NCBI GenBank assembly: GCA_030583865.1
Contig: CP129479.1
Coordinates: forward strand, 1,066,744-1,130,743
Reading direction: 5' to 3'
Origin: Thermodesulfobacteriota bacterium
GTDB taxonomy: Bacteria > Desulfobacterota > GWC2-55-46
DNA length: 64,000 bases
A program made the position numbers and the translations under genes. Below, in pieces: positions 53,187 to 62,331 of this stretch (its first letter is position 1; every line of letters begins with the position of its first letter). Below the pieces are notes generated by a model. That model saw only the letters and a program-made list of their open reading frames with translations. It was not told the DNA's origin and made no database searches.

Positions 53187-54380
53187 TTGTCGAACGCGGA
53201 CATCATAGCTCTTACATCGAAGCATGTCGCCAACACATACGGCAGGTTCCCTGTCGCGCTCGTAAGGGGCGAGGGGACGCGGGTATGGGACGCGGACGGG
53301 AAGGAATACCTCGATTTCGTCTCCGGCCTGGCAGTCTGCAACCTCGGCCACTGCCACCCCAAGGTGGTGGCAGCCATAAGGGAGCAGGCAGGCAAGCTCA
53401 TCCACGTTTCCAACCTCTATCATATTGAGACTCAGTCCGAGCTTGCGAGGCTCCTTACGGAGAACTCGTTCGCTGACAGGGTCTTTTTCTGCAACTCGGG
53501 CGCGGAGGCTAACGAGGCGGCCCTTAAGCTTTCGAGGAAGTTCTTCAGCGACAGGGGCGCGAACAGGCATCGCATAGTAAGCATGGAGCAGTCCTTCCAT
53601 GGACGCACCTTTGCCGCGCTTGCGGCTACGGGGCAGAAGAAATACCAGTCCGGTTTCGAGCCGCTGCTTGAGAGGTTCGTCTACGCGCCCTTTAACGACA
53701 TCGAGGCCGCAAAGAGGGTGGTGGACGACTCGACCGCCGCCGTCCTGGTCGAGCCCATACAGGGCGAGGGCGGGGTGAACGTGCCTTCCCCGAACTATCT
53801 GAAGGAGCTGAAGGAGGTCTGCAAAAAGGCCGGGGCTCTCCTCATATTCGACGAGGTGCAGGTCGGCATGGGCCGCACAGGGACGCTTTTCGCATACGAG
53901 AACTACGGCGCGGCCCCGGACATAATGACCCTCGCAAAAGGGCTTGCCGGAGGGGTCGCCATAGGCGCTATGCTGGCTACCGATGCGGTCGCCGCTTCGT
54001 TCGTGCCCGGCACACATGCCTCGACCTTCGGCGGGAACCCGCTTGCGACAGCAGCCGGCATAGCCGCCGTGACTACTTTGATAGGTGACGGGGTGCTGGA
54101 GAACTGCAAAAAAGTCGGGGCCTATCTCGAAGGCAGGCTCAACGACTTGAAAGCCAGATACGGCTTCATACAAGAGGTGAGGGGCAAGGGGCTCATATTG
54201 GGCATGGAGCTTGCCGAAGGCATAAAGGGCGGCGAGATAGTGAAGGATTGCATTGCAAAGGGGCTCCTAATAAACTGCGTCGGAGACAAGGTCCTTCGCT
54301 TCATACCGGCCCTTATCGTTACGGAAAAGGAAGTGGACGAGATGCTGGGGATATTAGAATCAGTATTGAATGAAAAATGA
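53187..54380 (+). CDS. argD: Acetylornithine aminotransferase
   Basis: Transaminates N-acetylglutamate semialdehyde in arginine synthesis. The 397-residue PLP enzyme has NSGAEANEAALKLSRKFF, FHGRTFAALAATGQKKYQ, LLIFDEVQVGMGRTGTLF and TLAKGLAGGVAIGAML (Schiff-base Lys). TTG start with GGAGGACA upstream. Its last nine codons (ATATTAGAATCAGTATTGAA on) are AT-rich, unlike the rest of the gene, and the stop overlaps the start of the foreign gene (ATGA). The junction with foreign DNA thus seems to lie inside the 3' end of argD. Confidence 0.94.
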   Translation: MSNADIIALTSKHVANTYGRFPVALVRGEGTRVWDADGKEYLDFVSGLAVCNLGHCHPKVVAAIREQAGKLIHVSNLYHIETQSELARLLTENSFADRVFFCNSGAEANEAALKLSRKFFSDRGANRHRIVSMEQSFHGRTFAALAATGQKKYQSGFEPLLERFVYAPFNDIEAAKRVVDDSTAAVLVEPIQGEGGVNVPSPNYLKELKEVCKKAGALLIFDEVQVGMGRTGTLFAYENYGAAPDIMTLAKGLAGGVAIGAMLATDAVAASFVPGTHASTFGGNPLATAAGIAAVTTLIGDGVLENCKKVGAYLEGRLNDLKARYGFIQEVRGKGLILGMELAEGIKGGEIVKDCIAKGLLINCVGDKVLRFIPALIVTEKEVDEMLGILESVLNEK

Positions 54381-54964
54381 ATATGATAACTATGCTGAAA
54401 CTTGAAGATTTAGAAAAAGAATTAGCTATTTCATCGCTTCGAATGGTTTTGAATGAGCATATTTTAGGAGGAGAACCAATTTGTTTTTCTAAAGATAAGA
54501 AGTTAGTCTATATTCTGAAAAGAAAGATAGCTGATTATTTTGGTATTCACCTGAAAATGATCGAAATTGTTGGAAGTGCCAAGCTTGGAATTAGTTTGAG
54601 TGATACTAGGTGGGGCAAAAAATTTGACAATAAGTCCGACATTGATTTGGCAATTGTTTCACCAGAATTGTTTGATAAAGCTTGGGATGATTTAAGGGAA
54701 TTAGATTCCAACTATTATTCGCTTAAAGATCAAGATATTGTTTTCTTAAAAGAGTGTTTTCGAGATATACCAGATGGATATATAAGTCCAGATAAATTGC
54801 CAAAGAAATCTGAATTTCGGAAAAAATGGTGGCAGATTTTTATTGATTTATCTAGTAAGGAAGAATTTGAGTATCGAAAAATTAGAGGGCGCCTGTTTAG
54901 AAGCTGGTTTTTTGTGGAAAAATATTACTCTATTCAACTTCGTAAAATCAAAGGAGCTAAATAA
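54377..54964 (+). CDS. Nucleotidyltransferase-fold protein, foreign AT-rich pair (gene 1)
   Basis: A 195-residue protein with an NTase-like signature: EIVGSAKLG at residues 63-71 (G66, S67) and KSDIDLAIVS with D88 and D90, plus a possible third acidic site in DQDIVF (about 118-123). The spacing between GS and DxD (20 residues) is longer than in minimal or CD-NTases (9-13). The C-terminal 70 residues are basic and aromatic (KKWWQIFIDLSS, RLFRSWFFVEKYY). I know no exact family. ATG overlaps the argD stop; several Met codons follow, so the start could be slightly later. G+C is about one third, against about 60% in the flanks. Confidence 0.72.
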   Translation: MNMITMLKLEDLEKELAISSLRMVLNEHILGGEPICFSKDKKLVYILKRKIADYFGIHLKMIEIVGSAKLGISLSDTRWGKKFDNKSDIDLAIVSPELFDKAWDDLRELDSNYYSLKDQDIVFLKECFRDIPDGYISPDKLPKKSEFRKKWWQIFIDLSSKEEFEYRKIRGRLFRSWFFVEKYYSIQLRKIKGAK

Positions 54965-56010
54965 TGCAGCTTAATCAAACATCGCACCCAATTAGCTGGT
55001 TTAGGGATAGAAATATTGAGAAAGCATTAATAATAAAGCCGCCATATCAAAGAAAGCCTGTATGGATTCCTACTCAGAAAGCTTATTTGATTGATACTAT
55101 TTTAAAGAAATATCTAATTCCAGAAATATATATACATCGCGAAACAGATGCGACTGGGAATAGTATTTACAATATCGTTGATGGCCAGCAAAGGATAAAA
55201 AGCATATTGGATTTCATTACGGGGGATTTGCCTCTTTCAGAGGAATACAATCCAGAGTATGCTGATTATGAATTTTCGGAATTACCAGATGCAATAAGGA
55301 AAGAGTTTTGGAATTATACATTGTTTTGCAGGGAAATTACTGACGCAACTGAAGAAGAGGTGCGGAATTTATTCAAGAGAATGAATCGTAATGTTGTTGC
55401 ATTAAATCCCCAAGAACTTAGGCATGCAACCTATTCAGGGGACTTTATTAAACTAATGGAAGAATTAGCAGAAAATGAATTTTGGGCGGAAAATCGCATC
55501 GTTACCACAAGTGAAATCAGAAGAATGAAGGATGTGCAATTTGTAAGTGAATTATTTGTTTCAATGATGAATGGTATTCAAGATAAAACTAAAGAGCTGG
55601 ATAATTTTTATGCTCAATATGAACAAAATTTCGTAGATAAAACAAGATGGCATCGTCTCTTTGAAAAAATTTTAGATCAAATAAATTCAATTTTGGGAGA
55701 TTTAAAGTGTACAAGATGGAGAAATAAATCTGATTTCTATAGTCTTTTTATGGCTTTGAAGGAAATACTTGGTGAGAATAGTATACCACAAAGGAATTGG
55801 ATTAAGCTGTCTTCTGCGTTGATGTCATTTTCTGAGCAGGTGAATGATTTTATTGCAATTCAGAAAGAAAAGAAAAAGAAAAGATTTTCTAGTGACATTC
55901 AAAATTATGCGAGCGCGGTAACAAAAGCAGCAACAGATAAGGGTAGCCGCGTTCTTAGGACTAAAATTGTACATGAAATTCTAAGAAAATATGCAGTTAA
56001 AAATCCATAG
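54964..56010 (+). CDS. DUF262 (ParB/GmrS-like) domain protein, foreign AT-rich pair (gene 2)
   Basis: A 348-residue DUF262 protein. Residues 1-150 hold the DUF262 hallmarks: PPYQRKPVW (26-34), VDGQQRIKSILDF (72-84; DGQQR is the NTP-binding or hydrolysis signature) and FKRMNRN (about 136-142). The C-terminal 180 residues are helical and end in a Lys-rich tail; there is no HNH (DUF1524) nuclease domain as in GmrSD or SspE. The start overlaps the upstream stop by one base (TAATG) with a perfect AAGGAG site, so the two genes are translationally coupled. AT-rich. DUF262 proteins are often phage-defence or DNA-modification sensing factors. Confidence 0.85.
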   Translation: MQLNQTSHPISWFRDRNIEKALIIKPPYQRKPVWIPTQKAYLIDTILKKYLIPEIYIHRETDATGNSIYNIVDGQQRIKSILDFITGDLPLSEEYNPEYADYEFSELPDAIRKEFWNYTLFCREITDATEEEVRNLFKRMNRNVVALNPQELRHATYSGDFIKLMEELAENEFWAENRIVTTSEIRRMKDVQFVSELFVSMMNGIQDKTKELDNFYAQYEQNFVDKTRWHRLFEKILDQINSILGDLKCTRWRNKSDFYSLFMALKEILGENSIPQRNWIKLSSALMSFSEQVNDFIAIQKEKKKKRFSSDIQNYASAVTKAATDKGSRVLRTKIVHEILRKYAVKNP

Positions 56011-56020
56011 GGAAATCTCA

Positions 56021-56944
<924 letters not shown>

Positions 56945-56945
56945 G

Positions 56946-58262
56946 ATGTCAAGGGGTGTTGGCGTTAAGAAGGTCGTTCTGGCGTACTCCGGGGGGCTCG
57001 ACACCTCGGTCATAATGAAGTGGCTCATCGAGAAGTACGGGTGCGAGGTAATAGCGTTCTCCGCCGATATCGGGCAGGGCGACGTCGAGATAGACGGCAT
57101 AAGGAAGAAGGCCCTTGCTACCGGCGCGAAGAGGGTCTACATAAAAGACCTTAGAGAGGAGTTCGTAAGGGACTTCGTGTTCCCCATGCTCAGGGCGTCT
57201 TCGGTCTACGAGGGCGCGTATCTTCTGGGCACGTCGATCGCAAGGCCCCTCATAGCCAAGGCGCAGATGGAGATAGCGGCAAAGGAGAAGGCGGACGCCG
57301 TATCCCACGGCTCTACGGGAAAAGGCAACGACCAGGTCCGCTTCGAGCTCGCCTATTATTCGATGGACCCGCACATAAAGGTCATCGCGCCCTGGCGGGA
57401 GTGGGACATGAAGGGCAGGGCCGACCTCGTGGATTACGCGAAAAAGCACGGCATACCGGTGCCGGTAACCAAGAAAAAGCCCTACAGCTCGGACAGGAAC
57501 CTTTTTCACATAAGCTTCGAGGGCGGCATACTCGAAGACCCCTGGGCCGAGGCGCCCGAGAGCATGTACGTCCTGAGCGTCGCCCCTGAAAAGGCCCCGA
57601 ACAGGGCCACGTACGTCGAGATAGGGTTTGAGAACGGGAACCCTGTTTCGGTGAACGGAAAGAAACTGTCCCCTGCAAGACTCCTTGAGCTGCTCAATGA
57701 GATGGGCGGCAAGAACGGGGTCGGCAGGCTCGACATGGTCGAGAACCGCTACGTGGGCATGAAGTCAAGGGGCGTTTACGAAACGCCGGGCGGCACGATA
57801 CTTCACGCCGCGAGGAGGGCGGTAGAGTCCATCACAATGGACAGGGAACTCCTGCATCTACGCGACAGCCTCTCGCAGAAGTACTCGACCCTCGTATATA
57901 ACGGCTACTGGTTCTCGCCCGAGAGAAAGGCACTGCAGTCCCTTATCGACGACGCGACGAGCGGCGTTACCGGCATTGCGAGAGTCAAGCTCTACAAGGG
58001 CGGGGTGATGGTAGTCGGGAGGAAGGCCGAACAGTCGCTCTATCACCCGGACTTCGCCACCTTCGAGGAGGATACTGTCTACAACCAGAAGGACGCGGAA
58101 GGGTTCATAAAGATAAATGCGCTCCGGCTCAAGATAAAGTCGATGGTAGAGAAGGCCGTCACGGCAACGCCCGGGAAAACCGTGAAGAAAGCCCGGAAGA
58201 CCGTCAAGACGGCCCCGGTCCAGAAGGGCGCGGCCATATCCGCAAAGGGAGGCAGGAGGTGA
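56946..58262 (+). CDS. argG: Argininosuccinate synthase
   Basis: Joins citrulline and aspartate using ATP. The 438-residue protein has the PP-loop [35 protein letters not shown] and [14 protein letters not shown]. The last about 40 residues ([20 protein letters not shown]) are a Lys/Ala-rich tail not found in most ArgG. Ribosome site AGGAGC overlaps argF end; argF and argG are one base apart. Confidence 0.95.
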   Translation: MSRGVGVKKVVLAYSGGLDTSVIMKWLIEKYGCEVIAFSADIGQGDVEIDGIRKKALATGAKRVYIKDLREEFVRDFVFPMLRASSVYEGAYLLGTSIARPLIAKAQMEIAAKEKADAVSHGSTGKGNDQVRFELAYYSMDPHIKVIAPWREWDMKGRADLVDYAKKHGIPVPVTKKKPYSSDRNLFHISFEGGILEDPWAEAPESMYVLSVAPEKAPNRATYVEIGFENGNPVSVNGKKLSPARLLELLNEMGGKNGVGRLDMVENRYVGMKSRGVYETPGGTILHAARRAVESITMDRELLHLRDSLSQKYSTLVYNGYWFSPERKALQSLIDDATSGVTGIARVKLYKGGVMVVGRKAEQSLYHPDFATFEEDTVYNQKDAEGFIKINALRLKIKSMVEKAVTATPGKTVKKARKTVKTAPVQKGAAISAKGGRR

Positions 58263-59068
58263 AGCTCTGCAGGTTCGAGTCCTCCGGAAAGGTCCTCTAT
58301 GGGGTTATCGAGGGCGGGAGCGTCTTCGAGCTTGACGCCGACCCTTATTCCGGGTCGTTCGTGTTTACAAGGGACTTGATCCGTTCGACAGGACACGACC
58401 TCGAAAAGGTGAGGCTTCTTGCGCCCGTCTCCCCGTCGAAAATAGTCGCGATAGGCCTCAACTACAAGGCCCACGCGGCAGAATTCGGGAAGCCCTTGCC
58501 CGAGGAGCCGATGATCTTCATGAAGCCCTCGACCGCGGTCATCGGCCCCGGCGACGAGATAGTCTATCCCGCTCACATGTCACACAGGGTGGATTACGAG
58601 GGCGAGCTTGCGGTCGTCATTGGGAAGACGGCAAAGGAGGTGCAGTCGAGGGACGCTTCCGATTACATACTCGGCTACACCTGCCTGAACGACGTCACGG
58701 CCCGCGACCTCCAGAAAAAGGACGTGCAGTACATCCGGGCAAAGGGCTTCGATACCTTCGCGCCGGTCGGGCCGTGCATATCCACCGACCTCGACCCACT
58801 GGATACCGTTATAAAGACCCGCCTTAACGGCGAGACGAAACAGGACACCTCGACAAGGGATATGATATTCAACGTATTCGAGCTCGTAAGCTTCGTCTCC
58901 CACGTGATGACGCTCCTCCCGGGCGATATAATCGCCACGGGGACCCCCTCGGGGGTGGGCAAGATGAGGCCCGGCGACACCGTCGAGGTCGATATAGAGG
59001 GCATAGGCGTATTGAGGAATACGATAGCCGAAGGCAGGGCTTCCAGGAAGCTCTGGGCTGACGGTTAG
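58259..59068 (+). CDS. Fumarylacetoacetate hydrolase family protein
   Basis: A 269-residue FAH superfamily enzyme; the family cleaves C-C bonds in aromatic breakdown or acts as oxaloacetate decarboxylase or 2-hydroxyhepta-2,4-diene-1,7-dioate isomerase. Segments: [39 protein letters not shown] (metal-binding DxExE region), [20 protein letters not shown] and [22 protein letters not shown] start overlaps argG TGA. Substrate unknown; its place at the end of the arg operon is shared with other related genomes. Confidence 0.87.
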   Translation: MKLCRFESSGKVLYGVIEGGSVFELDADPYSGSFVFTRDLIRSTGHDLEKVRLLAPVSPSKIVAIGLNYKAHAAEFGKPLPEEPMIFMKPSTAVIGPGDEIVYPAHMSHRVDYEGELAVVIGKTAKEVQSRDASDYILGYTCLNDVTARDLQKKDVQYIRAKGFDTFAPVGPCISTDLDPLDTVIKTRLNGETKQDTSTRDMIFNVFELVSFVSHVMTLLPGDIIATGTPSGVGKMRPGDTVEVDIEGIGVLRNTIAEGRASRKLWADG

Positions 59069-59070
59069 TC

Positions 59071-59099
59071 TTGCAGAGAAGCTTTTTTTGTTCTAATAT
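59071..59099 (+). promoter_or_regulatory. Sigma-70 promoter of dapL
   Basis: TTGCAG, 17-base spacer, TAATAT, 43 bases before the ATG. Confidence 0.5.
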
Positions 59100-59141
59100 G
59101 TCTCATTCATCCAGTTTGGAATAAGGAGGTTCGCACCAGAG

Positions 59142-60380
59142 ATGCCTGAGGATTTCATCCAGGGCTCTTTCGCGGAGAGGATAGGGGGAAAACTTTTCGG
59201 AAAGAGCCAGAAGATCTACAAATTCGAGAAGATAAAGAGGGCCAAGGCAGAGGCCAGGAAGAACAACCCCAATGCGGAGCTCTTTGATTTCGGCGTGGGC
59301 GAGCCTGACGAGATGGCTTTCCCGCCCGTGGTAGAGGCGCTTAAGCTCGAATGCGCAAAGCCCGAGAACAGGGGCTATTCGGACAACGGCATACAGGAGC
59401 TGAAGGAAGCGGCCGCAAGATACCTCGACAAGGTCTACGGGGTCGCCGGCATAGACCCGTCAAAGGAGGTCGTCCATTCCATAGGGTCGAAGCCCGCGCT
59501 GGCCATGCTCCCGGACGCCTTCATAAACCCCGGCGACGGCGTGCTCATGACCGTGCCGGGATATCCCATCCTCGCCACCCACACCGAGTGGAACGGCGGG
59601 CGCGTGGTGAAGCTCCCGCTTATGGAAGAGAAAGGGTTCCTGCCGGACCTGGACGCCATTCCGGCAAACGACCTTGCCGGGATAAAGCTCCTCTATCTCA
59701 ATTACCCCAATAACCCTACCGGCGCCGCCGCGACCCCTGAGTTCTTCGAGAAGGTCGTCGCGTTCGCGAAGAAGAACAAGATTATCGTCGTCCACGACGC
59801 CGCTTATGCCGCGCTCTCCTTCGATTCGAGGCCGTTGAGCTTCCTTTCGGTGCCGGGGGCGAAGGACGTGGGCGTGGAGATACACTCCTTCTCCAAGGCC
59901 TTCAACATGACCGGCTGGAGGCTCGCATTCGTCGCGGGGAACGAGAAGGCCGTCTCCGCATACGCGCACGTGAAGGACAACTACGACTCCGGCCAGTTCA
60001 TCGCCATACAGAAGGCCGGGATCTACGCCCTCGACCATCCGGAAATAACCGAGAAGATTTCGGACAAATACAAGAGAAGGCTCAAGCTCATGGTCGAGGC
60101 GCTCGATAGCTGCGGCTTCTCGGCCGTCATGCCCAAGGGCTCTTTCTATCTCTATGTCCGCGCCCCTAAAAAAGCGAAAAAGACCAATACGGTTTTCTCG
60201 TCAGCCGAGGACGTCTCCGAGTACCTCATAAAAGAGGCGCACATCTCGACCGTGCCGTGGGACGACGTGGGGAGCTACTTGAGGTTCTCCGCGACATTCG
60301 CGGCCAAAAACAAGGACGAGGAATACAGGGTGATAGAGGAGCTTAAGAAGAGGCTTAAGGGGCTGGACCTCGAATTCTGA
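59142..60380 (+). CDS. dapL: LL-diaminopimelate aminotransferase
   Basis: Converts tetrahydrodipicolinate directly to LL-diaminopimelate for lysine and cell-wall synthesis. The 412-residue class I/II PLP enzyme has the N-terminal KIYKFEKIKRAKAEARKN, GVGEPDEMAFPP, the LNYPNNPTGAAATPEFFEKV loop and Schiff-base Lys in HSFSKAFNMTGWRLAFVAG. DapL is known from plants, Chlamydia, and scattered bacteria including delta-proteobacteria and Nitrospira. The stop codon is followed directly by a repeat copy. SD AAGGAGG. Confidence 0.93.
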   Translation: MPEDFIQGSFAERIGGKLFGKSQKIYKFEKIKRAKAEARKNNPNAELFDFGVGEPDEMAFPPVVEALKLECAKPENRGYSDNGIQELKEAAARYLDKVYGVAGIDPSKEVVHSIGSKPALAMLPDAFINPGDGVLMTVPGYPILATHTEWNGGRVVKLPLMEEKGFLPDLDAIPANDLAGIKLLYLNYPNNPTGAAATPEFFEKVVAFAKKNKIIVVHDAAYAALSFDSRPLSFLSVPGAKDVGVEIHSFSKAFNMTGWRLAFVAGNEKAVSAYAHVKDNYDSGQFIAIQKAGIYALDHPEITEKISDKYKRRLKLMVEALDSCGFSAVMPKGSFYLYVRAPKKAKKTNTVFSSAEDVSEYLIKEAHISTVPWDDVGSYLRFSATFAAKNKDEEYRVIEELKKRLKGLDLEF

Positions 60381-60381
60381 G

Positions 60382-60523
60382 GGCAACCTCTAAAAATTGA
60401 TATTTTCCCCGGACTCTTTGTCAGTCCGGGAATAAAAATGCTCACATATTGTCATATATGCTCCGCTTTTTATTCCCGGTCTTCCTCGATTGCGGGAAAA
60501 ATCTCTGATTTTTAGAGGTTACC
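60382..60523. repeat. 145-bp palindromic interspersed element, copy 8
   Basis: Begins GGCAACCTCTAAAAATTGAT one base after the dapL stop and ends TGATTTTTAGAGGTTACC. Core GGGAATAAAAATGCTCACAT, then ATATGCTCCGCTTTTTATTC. One of the best-preserved copies. Confidence 0.88.
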
Positions 60524-60543
60524 TGATAATAGTCAGTCTGACC

Positions 60544-60582
60544 GGGCCTGAATCCGCTTGCGCGGTTCAGGCCCTTGTTTTT
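60544..60582 (+). terminator. Rho-independent terminator just upstream of folK
   Basis: GGGCCTGAATCCGC / GCGGTTCAGGCCC with one mismatch, then TTGTTTTT. It probably ends dapL transcription, but folK begins 24 bases later with no room for a promoter. Confidence 0.8.
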
Positions 60583-60605
60583 GCGGAGAAAGATTCCCGA
60601 ATCCG

Positions 60606-61094
60606 ATGGAAGAACGGATATTCATAGCCCTGGGCTCTAACCTTGGGGACAGGGCCGGGAACATCCGCGAGGCGATAAGGCTTGCGGAAAAAGGCGGCGG
60701 GCTTGCTGTCGTGAGAATAAGCCCGCTCTATGAATCCGAGCCCTGGGGCCAGGAGGACCAGCCGAGGTTCGTTAACGCGGTCATGGAGGCGAGAAGCGGG
60801 TTGCCGCCCGGCGAGCTTTTACAATATCTCAAAGGCATAGAAACGGAGATGGGGAGGCAAGAGGCGGAAAGGTGGGGCCCGCGCCTCATCGACCTTGATA
60901 TAATATTCTACGGCTCGAGGGTTGTAAAAGACGAGCGCGTCGAGGTGCCGCACCCGTACGCGAAAGAGCGGGCCTTTGTCATGGTCCCCCTCTCGGACAT
61001 CGCGCCCGGGTTCATCGACCCGCTTTCAGGGGCCCCTGTCTCGGAATTGGCGGAAAGGACCGGGAAAGAGGGGCTAAGGAGACTGGAAGGTTGA
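60606..61094 (+). CDS. folK: 6-hydroxymethyl-7,8-dihydropterin pyrophosphokinase
   Basis: Folate pathway enzyme that pyrophosphorylates hydroxymethyl-dihydropterin. The 162-residue protein has IFIALGSNLGDRAGNIREAI, SPLYESEPWGQEDQPRFVNA, RWGPRLIDLDIIFYGSRVVK and VPHPYAKERAFVMVPLSDIA, all HPPK hallmarks (Asp pair LIDLD for Mg). ATG at 60606; the open frame extends 16 codons upstream without similarity. Lies 24 bases after a strong terminator, so its transcription may be attenuated or read through from dapL. Confidence 0.94.
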   Translation: MEERIFIALGSNLGDRAGNIREAIRLAEKGGGLAVVRISPLYESEPWGQEDQPRFVNAVMEARSGLPPGELLQYLKGIETEMGRQEAERWGPRLIDLDIIFYGSRVVKDERVEVPHPYAKERAFVMVPLSDIAPGFIDPLSGAPVSELAERTGKEGLRRLEG

Positions 61095-61363
61095 AGAGCG
61101 TACTCATATTATTGGCCGTATTCTTTATCGTACTTGCGCTTAAAAAGGCGCTCGAGGCAAAAAAGGGGCGCGGGGCCGGAGAGGTCTCGGCCCCCCGCGA
61201 CACCGTTCAGAACGGGCGCGGCGATAGCGAGGAGATGGTGCTGGATACGGTCTGCGGGACATATGTTCCAATAAGCTCGGCTTTGAGGTCGTCCGAAGGC
61301 GGCAGGAGCCTTTTTTTCTGTTCCGATGAGTGCAGGGCGAAGTTCATGGCGGGCCGCCACTAG
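61091..61363 (+). CDS. Small membrane-anchored TRASH-like metal-binding protein
   Basis: A 90-residue protein with an N-terminal TM helix (VLILLAVFFIVLALKKALEA) and a C-terminal metal-binding region: DTVCGTYVPIS and FFCSDECRAKFMAGRH, a Cys-rich YHS/TRASH pattern like PP0621-type proteins. It could bind a divalent metal at the membrane. TTG start overlapping the folK stop (TTGA). Function unknown. Confidence 0.78.
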   Translation: MKSVLILLAVFFIVLALKKALEAKKGRGAGEVSAPRDTVQNGRGDSEEMVLDTVCGTYVPISSALRSSEGGRSLFFCSDECRAKFMAGRH

Positions 61364-61530
61364 AGGGGTTTTTACCGGCAAACCCGGAATAATACAGTTG
61401 ACGCGGGCCCCTCGGGCTTGTTATCCTGATTTTCCGAAATCCTCCTCCGTTCTGTTCGGAGAAGCTCTTGTTTTAAAAAGATTTTTGCGGTCCGTTCCGC
61501 TGGAAAAAACTTTTTCGGGAGGGTATGCTC
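61364..61530. other. Spacer upstream of the LsrF-like gene
   Basis: About 167 bases with TTGACGCGGGCCCCTCGGGC and TTTTAAAAAGA tracts, which may carry a promoter for the aldolase operon; I found no clean -10. Confidence 0.25.
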
Positions 61531-62331
61531 ATGGGTTGGGGGAAGAAAAACCGTCTTGCGAAAATAATACGGCCTGAAACCGGAAGGACCGTCATGTTAG
61601 CCGTTGACCACGGTTATTTCCTCGGCCCCACGAGCGGGCTCGAAGAGCCGGGAAAGACCATAGCGCCGCTTGTAAAACACGCTGACTGCCTCATGCTTAC
61701 TAGAGGTGTCCTCCGGGCCTGCGTGGACCCGGGCGTGGACGTTCCCATAATGCTCAGGGTGTCGGGCGGCACCAGCATACTCGGCAACCTCGCGGACGAG
61801 GGCACGACGGTCTCGATGAGGGACGCCATCAGGATGAACGCCGCCGGGGTGGCCCTTTCGATATTCGTCGGCGCGGAGCTCGAAAGAAAGTCGCTTCTCG
61901 CGCTCGCTGACCTCATAAACGAGGCCGAGGAGTACGGGATACCCGTGCTCGCCGTGACCGCGGTCGGGAAGGAGATGGTGAGGGACTCCCGCTACCTTGG
62001 GCTCGCCTGCAGGATAGCCGCCGAGCTCGGCGCCCACGTCGTCAAGACATACTACTGCGAGGACTTCGAGAAGGTAGTAAAGAGCTGCCCGGTGCCCATA
62101 GTCATAGCCGGCGGCAAAAAGATACCCGAGAGGGAGGTGATCGACCTCTCCTATAACGCCGTCTCCAGGGGCGCCGTGGGCGTGGACATGGGGCGCAACA
62201 TCTTCCAGTCCGAGCACCCGGTCGCCATGATAAAGACCGTAAGGGAGATAGTGCACAAGGACTTGAAGCCTGATAAGGCTTGGGACCTCTTCAATACCCT
62301 GGCAGGCGAGAAGGAGACCGCCGCCCGTTGA
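61531..62331 (+). CDS. LsrF/DeoC-type class I aldolase
   Basis: A 266-residue TIM-barrel enzyme related to LsrF (3-hydroxy-5-phosphonooxypentane-2,4-dione thiolase), ADTH synthase and archaeal fructose-bisphosphate aldolase. Segments: VMLAVDHGYFLGPTSGLEEP, HVVKTYYCEDFEKVV (Schiff-base Lys), VIAGGKKIPEREVID and VGVDMGRNIFQSEHP. ATG at 61531 has GGGAGGG seven bases before; an ATG two codons earlier is too near the site. Substrate not settled: no lsr genes are near; a partner zinc dehydrogenase follows. Confidence 0.86.
   Translation: MGWGKKNRLAKIIRPETGRTVMLAVDHGYFLGPTSGLEEPGKTIAPLVKHADCLMLTRGVLRACVDPGVDVPIMLRVSGGTSILGNLADEGTTVSMRDAIRMNAAGVALSIFVGAELERKSLLALADLINEAEEYGIPVLAVTAVGKEMVRDSRYLGLACRIAAELGAHVVKTYYCEDFEKVVKSCPVPIVIAGGKKIPEREVIDLSYNAVSRGAVGVDMGRNIFQSEHPVAMIKTVREIVHKDLKPDKAWDLFNTLAGEKETAAR

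Noticed and set aside
54350-56020. The foreign pair as a transposon or prophage remnant
   Set aside because: No transposase, integrase, terminal inverted repeats or target duplications are visible at its ends; the two ORFs are intact and in register with the operon.
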